Shown: piece after piece, positions 10,290 through 22,222 of the stretch
Numbering within the stretch: position 1 is the stretch's first letter
Layout of the letters: each line of letters opens with the position of its first letter
Origin: Eudorina sp. 2006-703-Eu-15
Lineage: Eukaryota; Chlorophyta; Chlorophyceae; Chlamydomonadales; Volvocaceae
DNA length: 64,000 nucleotides
NCBI GenBank assembly: GCA_003117195.1
Contig: BDSI01000163.1
Span: forward strand, 176,069-240,068
Reading direction: 5' to 3'
Position numbers and translations under genes: made by a program
Notes under the pieces: model-generated
What the model saw: the letters and a program-made list of their open reading frames with translations, nothing else
What the model was told of the DNA's origin: nothing
Database searches by the model: none

Positions 10290-13200
10290 ATGGCGCACCT
10301 GTTCGCGTCGACAAAGGAGGCCGACTGCGAGATCGTGTTCTGCGCGGAAGCACGCTTGGCCGGTGCGCCTGCGTCGACACCAGCGAAGCGACCCCGACAA
10401 GAATGCTCAACTGGAGGCCACAGCAGGCAGCAGGCTTCGACTCAACATCCGGCCGCGGAGGTATTTGGCCAGCGGCTGCCTGCTCATCGGCGGGTGTTGA
10501 GCCTTGCATCGGAACGTTTCGCTGCCCAGGTGGGTCAGCTTTGGATGGCAGGGCTGGTCAGCCAGCGGTAATCTCCCGACCGTTCTTGCTCGTTTCCTGC
10601 CTGGTTCGAAGGCCGTTTCGAAGGCGTTTCGAAAGCCATGTTGCTTGTGACCTGCTGGCCGCAATGCACGCAACCTTGCATCCGTCTTGCGCACACATAC
10701 ATCGCACTTCGTTGTGCGCCCACAGCTTGAGCGCTGGACGGCCGCGGGAGGACACTCTAAAGGCAGGAAGCGGTCAGCTTCCGCGGCCCGACCGTGCCAG
10801 CTGCGCATTCCTCTCAGCAGTGCGGCGGAGGTCCCTGCCGCCCGCGCCGCTATCAGGTTCGCTTACACGGGCAAGGTGGCCGCAAGCAGCAGCCTGCGGG
10901 AGGTGCTGGAGATCCGCCGTCAAGCGGGCTACCTCCAGATCCTGGGATGCGTTGCGGCGTGTGATAAGGCCATGCGGGCTCAGCTGATGGGGTCCAACCG
11001 GGCGGCAAAGCGCAAGTGGCGGCAGGCGGCATTTGAGCTGTACGGGTGCCAGACGCTCTGGTCCGGGGCCGAGGAGGAGCCCAGCTTTGCTGCCGTGATC
11101 AATGCGGCCAATGACGTGCTCGTGGACTACTTTCGTGACGCTCTGAGGGCCCTCAACACGCCCGACCTGCTGGCGCGGTTCACTGCACTGCCGGCGGTGG
11201 CCGTGGAGGGGCTGCTCAGCTGCGACCAGTTCGGCACTGACAGCGAGTCCAGCGTGCTGCTGCTGCTGGCGACCTGGATGAAGGCCAACTACCAGGACAC
11301 CGACCAGCAGGTACGGCAACGACTCTGCCGTACGATACGGCTAGCGCACTTGAGCCGGCCGTACCTGAGCCTGGTTCTGCCGGCCCTGGCGGCCGACCAC
11401 GAGCGAGACCCGGACGGCCCTGAGGGCTGGTTCCCACTCGGGGTCATGGAAGCGGCGTTCGTGTTCAATTTTGCTGTCGCAAGCGAGGAAGAGCGACGGA
11501 AACTCGTCGACAAAATGAGCGTTGACACGCTCTGGTTCCATGAAGCCCTCACGGCTGTCCCCCGGTGGCAGTGCATCCCGTGGGACGGCCTCGCCTATGG
11601 ATGGCACATCCCGCAGCGGCGGCTGAAGCGGGCACTGGAGAATTTGCACGACGGCGGTGAGCTGCAAGTGGACGCGGTGTGGGACCTGGGTGTCCCGTGG
11701 GTCGCTGCAGACGGATTTCTCTGGGACTTGTGCATCCTGTATCGGGCCAACGCTACGGCGGCGGGTGTATTCGTCAGCTGCGCAATCCCCTCAGAGCTCC
11801 CAGAGAGGGTGTGCCTTCATGGCTCACCTCCCGGCAGCACGCCGGTCCGCATACCCGTGTCAAGGCTGGTGAAAGTGAACAAGCACGCTGCAGGAGGCGG
11901 TGTTGTGCTGCGGACGGTTGCCGACGAGGAGGGCTTTTTCCCATGTCACGAAAGCTGGGGCTGGCCTCAGTGCCTACCCCTCCGGGCGCAGGGGCAACAG
12001 CACCCGGTCCAGCCGACCCAGTGGCCGCAGGAGCAGCCCCAACAGCAGCCCCAGCCGAACGAGGGCGGTGAGGGTCATCAGGCCCCGGTGCCCCCCGTGG
12101 CTGAGCTGCTGTCCGCCTGGTCTAATTACCTGATCGACGGCAAGATCACCGGGGCCTTCACGCTGCGGCCGCCGCCGTGAGAGGGCAAGCGTGAGAAGAA
12201 GGGATGCGGTCGGTGTGGGAGGACCAGGGCGCGTACCTCCAGTGTACAGACAAGCGACCAGACCGCCTGCGTGCTTTCCGATTTCCGAGCGGCGTCGGGG
12301 CATTGCCGGGGCAGATAGATAGGTTACGACGGGGTCTAGCATTGCAGTTACAGGTGGTGGGGCTTGGTCCCCAACGGGCGATCCTACGGGCCCTGATCGC
12401 TTCGTAGGTGCCTCGTCACATTCCGGCCTTGAACGTTTACGACGTCTAACGATTGGCCTTTCTGGCCCCGGCAGACTGTTCTACCCGCTGGCATGCTTGT
12501 GCTTGAATGTTTTACGGCGGGCATGCAAGTGAAAGTACGGACAACGTGTACAGACGGGGCGTAAAGGTGGCCGATCGGGGGCATTGCAGGAGGTACGCCC
12601 GCCGGGGCATCTAGTACTGATATGTTCGCTGAGGGGTGGCTGTTCAGCGGCAGGTTGCGGCAGATTGGCAGTCCGCAGTTGTGTGGATTGCAGCATGTCG
12701 GACGTTTGAATGGGAACGGGACAAAACGGCCCGTGTAGTCCAGCCCAAGGCCCCGCACTGACATCGACATCCGGGCCGGTTGCCGTTGTGCATCTGGTCT
12801 GGTGCGGTGTGGTTTCAAGAACCGAGGGCGCAGCAGGAGGAGGGTGGAGCAGTGGGGGCGGTGCCGCCCCGGTCGTCCGACCTCAAGACGGTCGTTGTTG
12901 ACTGCGGCTGGCCGGCTGCAGCGGCCTGAATAAAACTGTGCCTGTGGGGTCTGCTAAGCGTTGCATGATGAAGTGCAATAACATTATTCACGATGTTGGT
13001 GTGCTGTTGTGCGGAGCCTGTGGGACGGACCGGCGTCTCCAGTGTTGACACCCCAGTCAAGTGCCGCCGGCTGGCCGGCGGGTCAGCGAATTTGGCGGGA
13101 CAGTCTCTGGGCTAGCCAAACGAACGGCTCCTCGGGTTGCCCGCGACGGCGCGTCAACGTTTGGATCGGTTGCCGTACAACGGGTGGGACGTTTCCGGCC

Positions 13201-13600
13201 CTCTGGGGCGCCCTCGATGGGCGGCCTCAGCGCAGGCCGTACTATCGTACAACACTTGGACACTTAAACATGCCAGGCGCCCGAATTGGGTTAGGTTGCT
13301 GTACGTCTCTTGAAGTACATTAGTCCTGCGCAAGTCTCGAGGCGATGCTGCGGTGCTGGCTTTGCACACCGTGCGATTGGTGCCGTGCTAGTTGACCCCA
13401 CGTGCGGTACGTACCTGTATGTGGGAGTCGGCGACACGCGACGGGCGTGTGGCCCTGGTGGGGACTGGACTGCTGCTGGCCCGGTACTGCCGGGATCTAT
13501 CGATGCGGCACCTTGGGTGGGTCCCTTGCATGCGGCGGCCGCAGTCGGAGTAGTCTATGGGGCTGGCAGCGGATCGGCAAGCAGGACTGCGGTGCAGTAC
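8701..13600. repeat. Segmental duplication, unit 2
   Basis: This is the second copy of the BTB-bearing segment, in the same orientation as unit 1. Within it the stretch 11117-11479 is almost identical to 6161-6523, while neighbouring coding sequence is clearly more diverged. The right edge is approximate; the last clear similarity is around TCGGAGTAGTCTATGG at 13543. Confidence 0.8.
10290..12180 (+). CDS. BTB-BACK domain protein (paralog 2)
   Basis: Two exons, 10290-10529 and 10726-12180, join in phase 0 at the same site as in paralog 1 (SERFAAQ then LERW). Starting at the ATG at 10290 (MAHLFASTKEADCEIVFC) the product is about 564 residues. The ATG used by paralog 1 is destroyed: the aligned sequence reads GGCGCGCCGGGGCAC, and the frame upstream holds no ATG before 10290, so about 11 leader residues are lost. 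The BTB core (EADCEIVFC, HRRVLSLASERF), the BACK-like region and the C-terminal ELLSAWSNYLIDGKITG are kept. The Pro-Gln-Glu tract is nearly absent. The frame is open over its whole length, so the copy may still be functional from the internal start. As with paralog 1, a Cul3-adaptor role is family inference. Confidence 0.8.
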
Positions 13601-15165
13601 GGCATTCGCCATCAGTAGTTCTTTAGGCAACGGGGTCTTTGCCGCGCGTCAGTCGTTGAGGCCGTAAGACGCGAGCACGTATTGCCGTATTGCGTTCTTG
13701 CTAACAATCGAGGCTGTGAGGGTCGTAGTGCCGGGGTCGGCTCCAGATCAAACGTGGCTACCACCAGTGGCATGCCTTGCTACAATCAATCCCCTTGTCA
13801 CTCGCGCAAGGGTAAGGAGAACTTGATGGGAGTGTTGAAGAGGTCTGCGGGCTCGGTGGAGCATCTCCGTTCTCCGACAGGTTGTTTCCTGCAGATGCCA
13901 GGGCCAAGGTAGTCGGTTCATATTTGTAGCTCGACTGACGGCGTGTGCGTGTCGTGCGTTGCCGCCGAGTTCTTGAGGCTTTCCTGACAAGCGGTGCGTC
14001 CATCTGTAGAGGCGACCAGGGGAGTAATAAGTAAACCCTCTCGCCGGACTCCAGGCCATCGGGAGCTGAGGAAGGGCGCTCCACCTTACGACTACCGTAT
14101 TCGTAGCGGCCCCCCCTATGCCCCAGCCCCGGACTGCGGCACAGCTAGCAAAGGCGGGTTCCCTGCTTGGCGGTGTCGGACGCTGCACGCCACGCCACGC
14201 GTACGTTTGTGCTCGTAGAACCACCTACCAGCGAAAATTACAAATTTACAACGGGCCAAGGCCTGCACAGATGCTTACACCACCTACGACCTCACAGCTG
14301 TCACCAGCACGTCCCGTTGTAATCTCCGTTGCCGACATTCAAATCAACACTCAAAAGGGTTCGTGTGCGCCAAATCGATACATCCCTCTCCCAGAATCCT
14401 AAGCTCTTTCGTATCCAATCAAACGACGCGAGAGATTGAGCACAAGACCGGTCACGTACCCCACCCACGACTGCCGGGCTGACTGCTCACCGCCAAGCCA
14501 AGCCCACTGCAGCCCGGCTACTCGTACTGGGTACTAGAGAACTCATCGAACACGGACCGCCCAACCGAAGACCCAGGTTATCAAGCTTTGACCGCACGGA
14601 CGGCTTCATTTGCAACGCGGAGGTCATCTCGTGAAGCGACATAACACCGCCCGTCTCCGAGAAATGAGGCCTTTCAGGAGCGCTCGGAGAGAGGCGCAGC
14701 TGCCCAGCACGCAGCACTGCTCCGGGACACCTACCCCTGCACCCATCTCATCCTCTCGCACGACCACGACCGGGACGACGGAGCAGTCTGCATGCTATAG
14801 CCTGCAATCAAGACCTCCCCCGCAGAGCCGTTGCGCCACCCATCGCCACACCGCGCGCAGCCAAGCACGCGTTCACCCACCCACCCCCACACATCCGGTT
14901 CTGATCCCCCGGCAAGCATGCGCCCTGCCGAGGTCACAGACGCAGCCCCAGCTGCCGCTGCATCAGCGACGGTTTCGGCAACCCGCGGCAACCCACGGTC
15001 GCCTTCAGCCGGGGAAGCTCTCCCCCCAACCGAACGCTCCGCCGGTGTGCATGTACCCGCGCCGCAATCCCGTAGGCGGGCATGCCGTAAACATGGCCGG
15101 TCGCGCAGCGCACTGGCTTCCCCCTTGCTCCTGCTCTTACGGATGGCTGCTGCTGCCCCCGGTGT
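12181..15165. other. Intergenic stretch, no gene recognised
   Basis: This holds the right arm of the duplication (to about 13600) and then the long 3' flank of the ND3 gene, which is on the opposite strand. Minus-strand TGTAA sites near 14240-14260 could serve ND3 polyadenylation. ORFs here are Pro/Ser/Arg-rich frames without family signal. Confidence 0.55.
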
Positions 15166-16939
15166 CTACTCGCGCCACTCCAGAGCGCCCATGCCCCACT
15201 CATACGCAAAGCCGGCAACCAGGATGGCCAGGAACAGGTTCATGGTCCAGTACATGGGCAGGCTGGCGTGCGACATGGCGTAGGGGAAGAGGTAGGCGAT
15301 CTCAATGTCGAACAGCAGGTACATGATGGACACCAGGTAGAACGACACGCTGAACGTCTGGCGGGCCTGCGGGGGGAGGGATGGGGGTGCGGAAGGGAAC
15401 GGGAACCCCAGGCGGCGACGGAGTCACTGGCAGGTAGCAAGCGCGGAATAATGTACACTCACGCCAGTACACGGAGCGCACGACAGGGACCAGGGACCAG
15501 GGACCCGTGCGATGAGGTGCCCGGAAGGACCGACCGCTGTGACACGGCGTGGCCTGCCGGTCGGCCGCCAAACAGAGGATGTTGATACGACCAGCGCGCG
15601 GGGTGTCGTATCGTGCCGAAGCTTAGCAGCCAGATCAGGCAACGGCGGACAAAATGTCGTCGAAAGCAACCAAGTCATGGTGCAACTGCCAGATCTGGCA
15701 CTCCACTCGTGTTCGCATGCTGCCATGCTGCCCCTCCCTGCCTCCCACTGATCTGGCGCCACAGCCATCCCAACCGCACCCAACCCAATCCGATCCACCC
15801 CACCTCACCTCACCCCACCCCACCTCGACCCCCGCGCACACGCACGCACCTCGCCGAACGCGTCGAAGCCGCACTCGTACGCGGACGACTTGTCCAGGTC
15901 CACCCGCGACGGGGCCACCACCAGCGGCACCACGATGAACACGGTGGCGATGATGGTGGAGATGGCGGTGGCGACCACGTAGGGGTAGAAGCTGCCCGAG
16001 TCAAGACCTGTGAGGGGGGCGTCCAACCACAGGGCGGGGCGTTGGGGGCAGGACACCGGTGAGGACCCCGGGGCTGGTGGGTCGGACAGTCCAGGGGGAC
16101 CTTCCTAGGGGGTACAAGGTGGGCGGGATGGGTTGGGACGGGATGGGATGCACCTCCGGATGGCTGAGCGTCGGTGTGGTGACGTGAGGGCCCCGAACGG
16201 GGCGCTGCGCTGCGTCATGGACTCGTCATGGTATGAGGAGTACCCCACAGAGAACAGGGGGAGAAGTCTTCCGGCAACGAACACCTCGCCCCGCTGCCCC
16301 GCTGCGGGTGCTGTCAAAGACCGGGTGGGGGTCGAATGTCCCCAGGTAGGATCGACCACGAACCGCATGCACGTCCATTTCAGCGCAGCGTGGCTTTCCC
16401 TTGACTGCGGCACCGCCCCACCACCCATACGGATGGTGCGCGGAGCAGTCGACCAAGAAGTCGACCCCGATGGACCCCGCAGCGGCGGCCGGACACCATC
16501 CATGGCCACCGTCGCGCTTGCTGGGAAGGTATGCCGCTCCCAGCACCTAGCCGCCAACACACAGCGCCTCACCCTCCTCTCCCCGCGGGCGCACTTGCCT
16601 GCACATCAGCGTATGTGCTGGCGCTCTCCCTCTGTTGGGCCCAACAGCCTTCCCCGCTGGCCCGTCCCCGGCGACGAGGCGCCCCACAGTACAGTACCCT
16701 CAGGGGCCCATTTCGCCCATTAGGGTCCTCTCCCCGACTTTCCCGACTGGTGCTATGCAGCGCGTGCGCCGAACATCCGGCACTCCGAGTCCCAACCCAT
16801 CCCAGCCCCTTCTGCCCCTTCCGCTGCGCAACCCACCCGTGAACTGGAAGGTGCGGTTGGCCTCCGCAGTCACCACGTGGTCCCCCTCCACAAAGTACCG
16901 CTGGGCGGGTGACCAGGCGTTGTAAGCGCGGCGCTGCAC
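15166..16939 (-). CDS. Nuclear-encoded NADH:ubiquinone oxidoreductase subunit 3 (complex I, mitochondrial)
   Basis: Three exons are supported on the minus strand: 16939-16837, 16007-15850 and 15366-15166 (stop TAG). Phases 0, 1 and 0 fit. The spliced protein carries the ND3 signature: a first membrane helix ([20 protein letters not shown]), the loop [14 protein letters not shown] with the conserved Cys of the quinone-site loop, then [20 protein letters not shown], and a third helix ending GALEWRE. ND3 is one of the seven core membrane subunits and is mitochondrially encoded in most eukaryotes. In Chlamydomonas-type algae it is known to have moved to the nucleus. The exon at 16837-16939 ([19 protein letters not shown]) has no counterpart in organelle ND3 and is part of the N-terminal extension expected for import. 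The first exon is not settled: ATGATG at 17139 opens an Arg/Ala-rich frame (MMGSPFVRALAARGRAGES) of mitochondrial-presequence type, but I found no donor in the needed phase that I trust. Confidence 0.93.
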
Positions 16940-17139
16940 CTGTTGGGGGTGTGGTGCGCCGGGTGGCAGCGGCATAACATAAACAGAGGGGCACGTGAGC
17001 CGAAGCACGGCCTACACGGGCGGCCCCGGTTGCCAGACGGAGCTGCGCTTCGCCACAAACGCCGTGCCCACGCACCGGCCGCGGACTCGCCCGCCCGCCC
17101 GCGCGCAGCGAGCGCCCTCACGAACGGAGATCCCATCAT
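16940..17139 (-). other. Probable first-exon region of ND3 (presequence)
   Basis: On the minus strand the frame from ATG 17139 is rich in Arg and Ala and lacks acidic residues at first, as mitochondrial targeting peptides are. Possible donors are GTGAGG (after the sixth codon, phase 0), GTGCGT (phase 1) and GTGTAG (phase 2). Only the first fits the phase of the next exon, and it would leave a very short exon. Confidence 0.4.
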
Positions 17140-19538
17140 GGTCCCCGTGAAGCAGCAGGGCCATGCACTGCATAACTGGATAACCCGCAGTGTAAAACCG
17201 TGCTTCCAGGGATCCGAGGAGCGCGGTCAGCTCGTCCGCCAAGCTCCCCTCAGAACACCACCATGCACGCCGTGATGAATTCCGCTTGGGGATTGTAGGC
17301 AGGGCTGGCCGGGCTTTCTACTTTGGCGAGGAACGGGTAACGTCAGCGTTTCGGCAGTCGCAGCCCATTTGCGACCACCAGTCCCCAGTCTCCAAGCAGT
17401 CTAACAATCATACAGGGGATTACCGCCTCCCTGCGGCAGTCCGGGGGAAGTGCACCCACCAGGGGGAAGCGTGGCGCCCCTGGCATGCTGGCCAGACCCG
17501 GCAGGAGCGGGGTCCGCGTCGCACGGGCGGGGAGGAATGGCGCTGCAGAGGCTTTCCCCGAGACCCTAGTAGCAGTCGACGACTGTGCCTGTAGTTTTCG
17601 GGGAACGGGACGAAGTGTGGGAATGCCGACGCCAAGAGCGTCGTTACCTGATGGTCAAGTGTCATGCATACACAAGCAGACAAACCTTGCCGATCAGCTG
17701 AGCCGCGAAGCCGAGGCTGAATGGGGCATTGTTGACCTTCTCCCTGACGTATTGCTGCAGCTGGGCGGGACTCTGCAAGATGTCACGAGAGGTGAGATAA
17801 AAGAAGTATGCGACAACGCTACGCTTAGTGAGGAAATGAGCTCCCCTGTTTATCACCTGCAGTGTCACCTCAGAGGACTGCTCGTCGCGGCCTGCTCAAC
17901 ACAAGAACCAATGCATCGACGCCCATCAGCACGACTTCTTCCAAATCGTAATCGTGCGAAGTAGGAAAATATCCTGAAAATCGATACGCAGCTTACCAGT
18001 GCCTGCGCACGCCTGCAGCTCACGGGAAAGCTGCGCGCTGAGGCAAGGCAAGAAGCGACCTGCTCCAAGGGTAACCCCCGCTGCACTACGCAACGCCATG
18101 GTTGATGCTAAAACTTCGCTTGTACTGGGAGTAGTTCTTGAGCCAAGGCCAGACCCCTGCTTGTTTCAGGGCGGCTCACGTTAGCAGTTCTGGTCACCCA
18201 GGCCCGTATACAACCTTACAAGATCAACAAAGAATCGCATAGTATTCCATAGTAATGCAAGAATATCGTAACTGTACCGGACTTGTACAACAACACGCAC
18301 AACACACCATGTACGTCCACCCATTTACCTGATCAACTTCTTCAGCCTATCAGCGAATGGTGCCGTGCATCTTGAGAACTGTGCGGGAGCGGTCGGGTGA
18401 AGTGTGAAGGGCAATACACGGACGAACACATCCCCTGCCCCGCCCTGCCCCATGCAGGCAAACTGAGGCAAACCACCACGAAGGGGTCCACGGCACAGAT
18501 AAACCCATGTAATTAGGCTTCCTGCATTGTTCCAGAAAATGTTATAGAGATTAGGTGTCAAAACAGCGCACGACCCAGTCTGGATTGTTATCGTCTGCGG
18601 ACGTTGCCACCCCCCTGTTGCAACCGTGTTTTTGGTTGCACATGTTCCACAACACACCGCCTTAATGCAACCATTCCGACGATGCTTCCGTGCAGGGGAC
18701 GCCCGCTGCGCATTGCCCGCTGTGAATGCGGGGAACACATCTGCATCTTTGCTCCTGGTACGGACAGCGCTCGTACACGCCGTGGGACCCAAGGCGGTAA
18801 GACCCCGCTCGCCTCCATACGGCGCCAGCACTCGAGGTCTTCCGAGTTCACTGTGTCAACAGTCACTGCTCATCAGTTGCATCGCGAAACCCCTTTCTGT
18901 TCTCGACGGGACCCCCGGGCGCGGAAGGGTGGGTTACGGGGTGGGGGAAGAGGGCACAGCGGCGGTGGAGGCGTGGGCGAGATGAAGTCCTGGATTTTCA
19001 ATTCAACTAGAACTTTTAGCTTTAACCATCCTCATTAGCGCAGGTTTTCCCGAGTTGGACGTTGCGCTTGTCCTTTGCAAACGCATAGCTCTGGTTGTGT
19101 GGAGCCCAGCTTTGATAATGACTTGCATGCCACATATTAACTTGCATGAGCTTGGAATTCAGAGCCATGTATGGGCTACAGCACCGCTTTGAATAGCGCA
19201 GAATAGTAAGAAACCGTTGCCAGCCTGCCATGACCACAGTACATGAAACCGTAGCCACTTGGGACAAATCAGAATTGTCTCGCTCGGAGCCGAGCAGTTC
19301 GGTTCTTCGTTTCCATCCCGTACGTCATTTCCACGTTTGCTCTTACGGAGTCTTCGCATCCCATGCTGTCACAGATACCTTGGACAAAAGACGTGTACAT
19401 GTGTGCATTACAAGCCACAACTTTTGTACAGGCCGTGTGAGCCCCGGCGCGCACGAATTATATGGTCTGGTCCCAACGGTCAGAGCGGATGCGTCAATCT
19501 AGTTGAGATAAGATTGCGATTTGAGGTCCATTTTAATC
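17140..19538. other. Intergenic stretch with one orphan exon
   Basis: Apart from the exon at 17686-17891 (-), no gene is supported. A minus-strand frame near 17150-17240 reads LEARFYTAGYPVMQCMALLLHG without a start or family match. The interval 18200-18340 and 19020-19540 is clearly richer in A and T than the rest. Confidence 0.5.
17686..17891 (-). CDS. Orphan coding-like exon, function unknown
   Basis: A 206-bp minus-strand block is bounded by TTGAGCAG upstream and GTTTGT downstream, leaving phase 0 at its 3' end. It encodes about 68 residues with balanced protein-like composition, including VTLQVINRGAHFL, TKRSVVAYFFYLTSRDILQ and FSLGFAAQLIGK, unlike the Pro/Arg/Ala-rich noise frames around it. 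The pattern (two amphipathic helices with a hydrophobic YFFYL core) loosely recalls an N-terminal repeat of exportin-type HEAT proteins. That is a weak impression and I could not find partner exons in 17100-19500. It may be a gene fragment or one exon of a gene with long introns. Confidence 0.35.
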
Positions 19539-22222
19539 ATGCAGGCGTATAGCTCCCGCTCTTTGGCAGGTGGGCCGGCGGCGCTGTGGAACAGCCGGAA
19601 CGACATCAGCTGCCGTTTCACATTACTGACCGCGTTTAGCTTCTGTTTAGAGCACTTCAAAGTACCACCAGGGTCCGCGCGGTCTCACGCTCGTGCTTGT
19701 GCCCCCGCAGGCGCAAGGTCAGGGAAGGCGCCGGTATGCCCTCTTCCAGCGGCTAGCCGGGTGGGTGCACGTCTCGTGGCCCATAGCGACCGTCAAGTGG
19801 TTTGGGGGCCCGACAAACCCGGGATACACCGTCCGACACGGACTGGCCCGCCTTCCTCCCGGGTGCACGCAGACGGCAGCAGTGCGAGTGCACTGCACGT
19901 TGCAGGAGGCGCGCCCGGCCGCCGCCGCCGCCGCCGCGGCCACTGCCGCTTCAGTCAACGGCGTCAACGGCGTGCCCGTGGTCCTCCCCAAAGGCGCTGT
20001 CCCCAACCGCCCCATCCTGGAGGTGCCCGACTGGGAGAACCAGTACCGCCGCCCCATCACGCGGCACGCACAAAGCACGCCCGCCTCGCTCAGCCGCCTG
20101 CGCCTGTTCTCGGGCACAGCCAACCCGGTAAGGCGCAGGTCGTAGGTTTGCACACGCCGGGAGGGGGGGCACGTACACGTCACGTCATCGAGCGGGGTGC
20201 TAGGCACCGTGAACTGTAAAGCCTGCATGCGTGCTTGAGAGGGATGTGCGCTGGCGAATGGGCCTGCGATGCATTGCGGTACATGCGGACTTGTAGCTGG
20301 TGGACTGGTGGACTGGTTGGGTTGTCTCTCAAGGTCTTGTCCTCCGCGATGGGGCTCACCCCTCGCACGGGACCCCCTTGGTGGCTCGTTCACTCCGTGG
20401 GCGGGTGGTTGCATGCGCGCTGTTGCCCCCGTGCGCAGACCCTGGCCGGTGAGGTGGCGCACTACCTGGGGCTAGACCTGGGCAAGATCAAGAGCAAGCG
20501 GTTCGCGGATGGGGAGATCTACGTGCAGGTCCAGGTGAGATGCGCCGCCATGACCCCAGCATCCATCAATGCACGCGACGTCCCGTGATGGCCCGGGGGG
20601 GGGGTGCGCTCGCGCGCGGCAGTCCGAGTCGCTCCATCCAGGACAGGGGGACAGGGAGGGACGGGACGGGGCGGGGCTCGTGTAGTGGATGCATGCTGGG
20701 AGGTTGGGGCCAGGTTCCTCCGTACCCACCTGGCAGGCGCCCCCTTACCTCGGGCAGTGGGCCATGCATAGGAGGGTACCGCCCCAGGGCCCACTGATGC
20801 AGCCTTGGCGCCATGTCAGCGCCTGGGGTGACTCCCACCCGGGGGCCTGCGACCTCCCACCCGGGCCGGGGACAGTCGGGACCCCGGGGGTCTCCTTTGC
20901 TGACCGTGCTCTGCTTCAATGCGTGCGTCCGTCCTTGCATGGCTGCTACCACCCATCCTTTCTCCCAATTACCTACCATTTTCCTACACCCTCCGTCCCT
21001 TCCGTCGGTTGAGATCATGGCACTGAACAGTATACCATCCGGACCTTACGCTGTGGCAGTCAGCGCTGCTTGAATAGCAGTATAGGTCTACAAATTCCCT
21101 CACCCTCCCTCCCTCCCTCGTCCACCCTCCAGGAGTCCATCCGCGGCTGTGACGTGTTCCTGATCCAGCCCACCTGCCCCCCCGTCAACGACCACCTGAT
21201 GGAGCTGCTCATCATGATTGACGCCTGCCGCCGCGCCTCGGCCCGCTCCATCACCGCCGTGGTGCCGTACTACGGGTACGCCCGCGCGGACCGCAAGGTC
21301 CAGGGCCGCGAGTCCATCGCCGCCAAGCTGACCGCCAACCTCATCACGGAGGCGGGGGCGGACCGGTTGCTGGCCATCGACCTGCACTCGGGGCAGTGCG
21401 TCGGGTACTTTGACATCCCCGTGGATCACGTGTACGGCGAGACGGTGATCCTGGACTACCTGGCGTCCAAGCGGATCGCCACAGGGGACCTGGTGGTGGT
21501 GTCGCCGGATGTGGGCGGGGTGGCGCGCGCGCGCGCGTTCGCCAAGAAGCTGAATGACGCGCCGCTGGCCATTGTGGACAAGCGGCGGTCGGCACACAAC
21601 GTGTCGGAGGTGATGAACCTGATCGGTGACGTGCGCGGCAAGGTGAGGGTTAAGGGATGGGAGTGAGGGTGAGAGGGAGGGATGGGGGAGCGGGGGTGCG
21701 GGGGGATCGGGAGATGGGCGGTCATGAATTGAGGGACTGGGGTGCCGGGGGTGACGCGGTTGTGGGGAGGTAGGCAAGGCAGGGCAGGAGGCACACGGGG
21801 CCGGGGAAGCACTGGGACAGTGGCTTCTTGACGGCCCGCTTTCACCCCAGCCAGACACCGCCAGACACCGCCCCCCTCCCTAAACGCCGCCCTAACGCCA
21901 CCCCTCCCCTCCCCCCCCGCAGGTGGCTGTCCTGGTGGACGACATGATTGACACCGCGGGCACCATCACCAACGCCGCCAAGGTCCTGGCCAAGGAGGGC
22001 GCCCGGGAGGTGTACGCCTGCGCCACCCACGCCGTGTTCTCGCCGCCCGCCGTGGAGCGCCTCTCCAGCGGCGTGTTCCAGGAGGTCATTGTCACCAACA
22101 CCATACCCGTCACGCCCGAGAACGTGTTCCCGCAGCTCACCATCCTGTCGGTGGCCAACCTGCTCGGGGAGACCATCTGGCGCGTCTACAACGCGGCGTC
22201 GGTGCAGGCGCTGCGGGATTGA
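19539..22222 (+). CDS. Ribose-phosphate pyrophosphokinase (PRPP synthase), probably plastid
   Basis: Six exons, 19539-19569, 19711-19760, 19873-20127, 20439-20534, 21133-21642 and 21923-22222, join in consistent phases to about 413 residues. The enzyme makes PRPP from ribose 5-phosphate and ATP for purine, pyrimidine, His and Trp synthesis. Landmarks: [10 protein letters not shown] followed by [11 protein letters not shown] (about 104-122); [11 protein letters not shown] (about 132-142); the catalytic flexible loop [12 protein letters not shown] (about 193-204), whose RADRK replaces the commoner RQDRK; ribose-5-phosphate site [18 protein letters not shown] (from about 226); VVSPDVGG and IVDKRR; and the PRPP-binding loop [11 protein letters not shown] (about 319-329). 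The protein ends VQALRD. The N-terminus ([16 protein letters not shown], later AAVRVHC) is Ser/Ala/Arg-rich and lacks acidic residues, as expected of a chloroplast transit peptide. It is followed by an Ala run and a VNGVNGV linker. The ATG was chosen because exons 1-3 splice in phase only from it. TGTAA signals occur at 22870 and 23056. Confidence 0.93.

Noticed and set aside
21100..21858. 252-codon minus-strand frame
   Set aside because: It is antisense to PRPP synthase exon 5, whose catalytic motifs are unmistakable on the plus strand.
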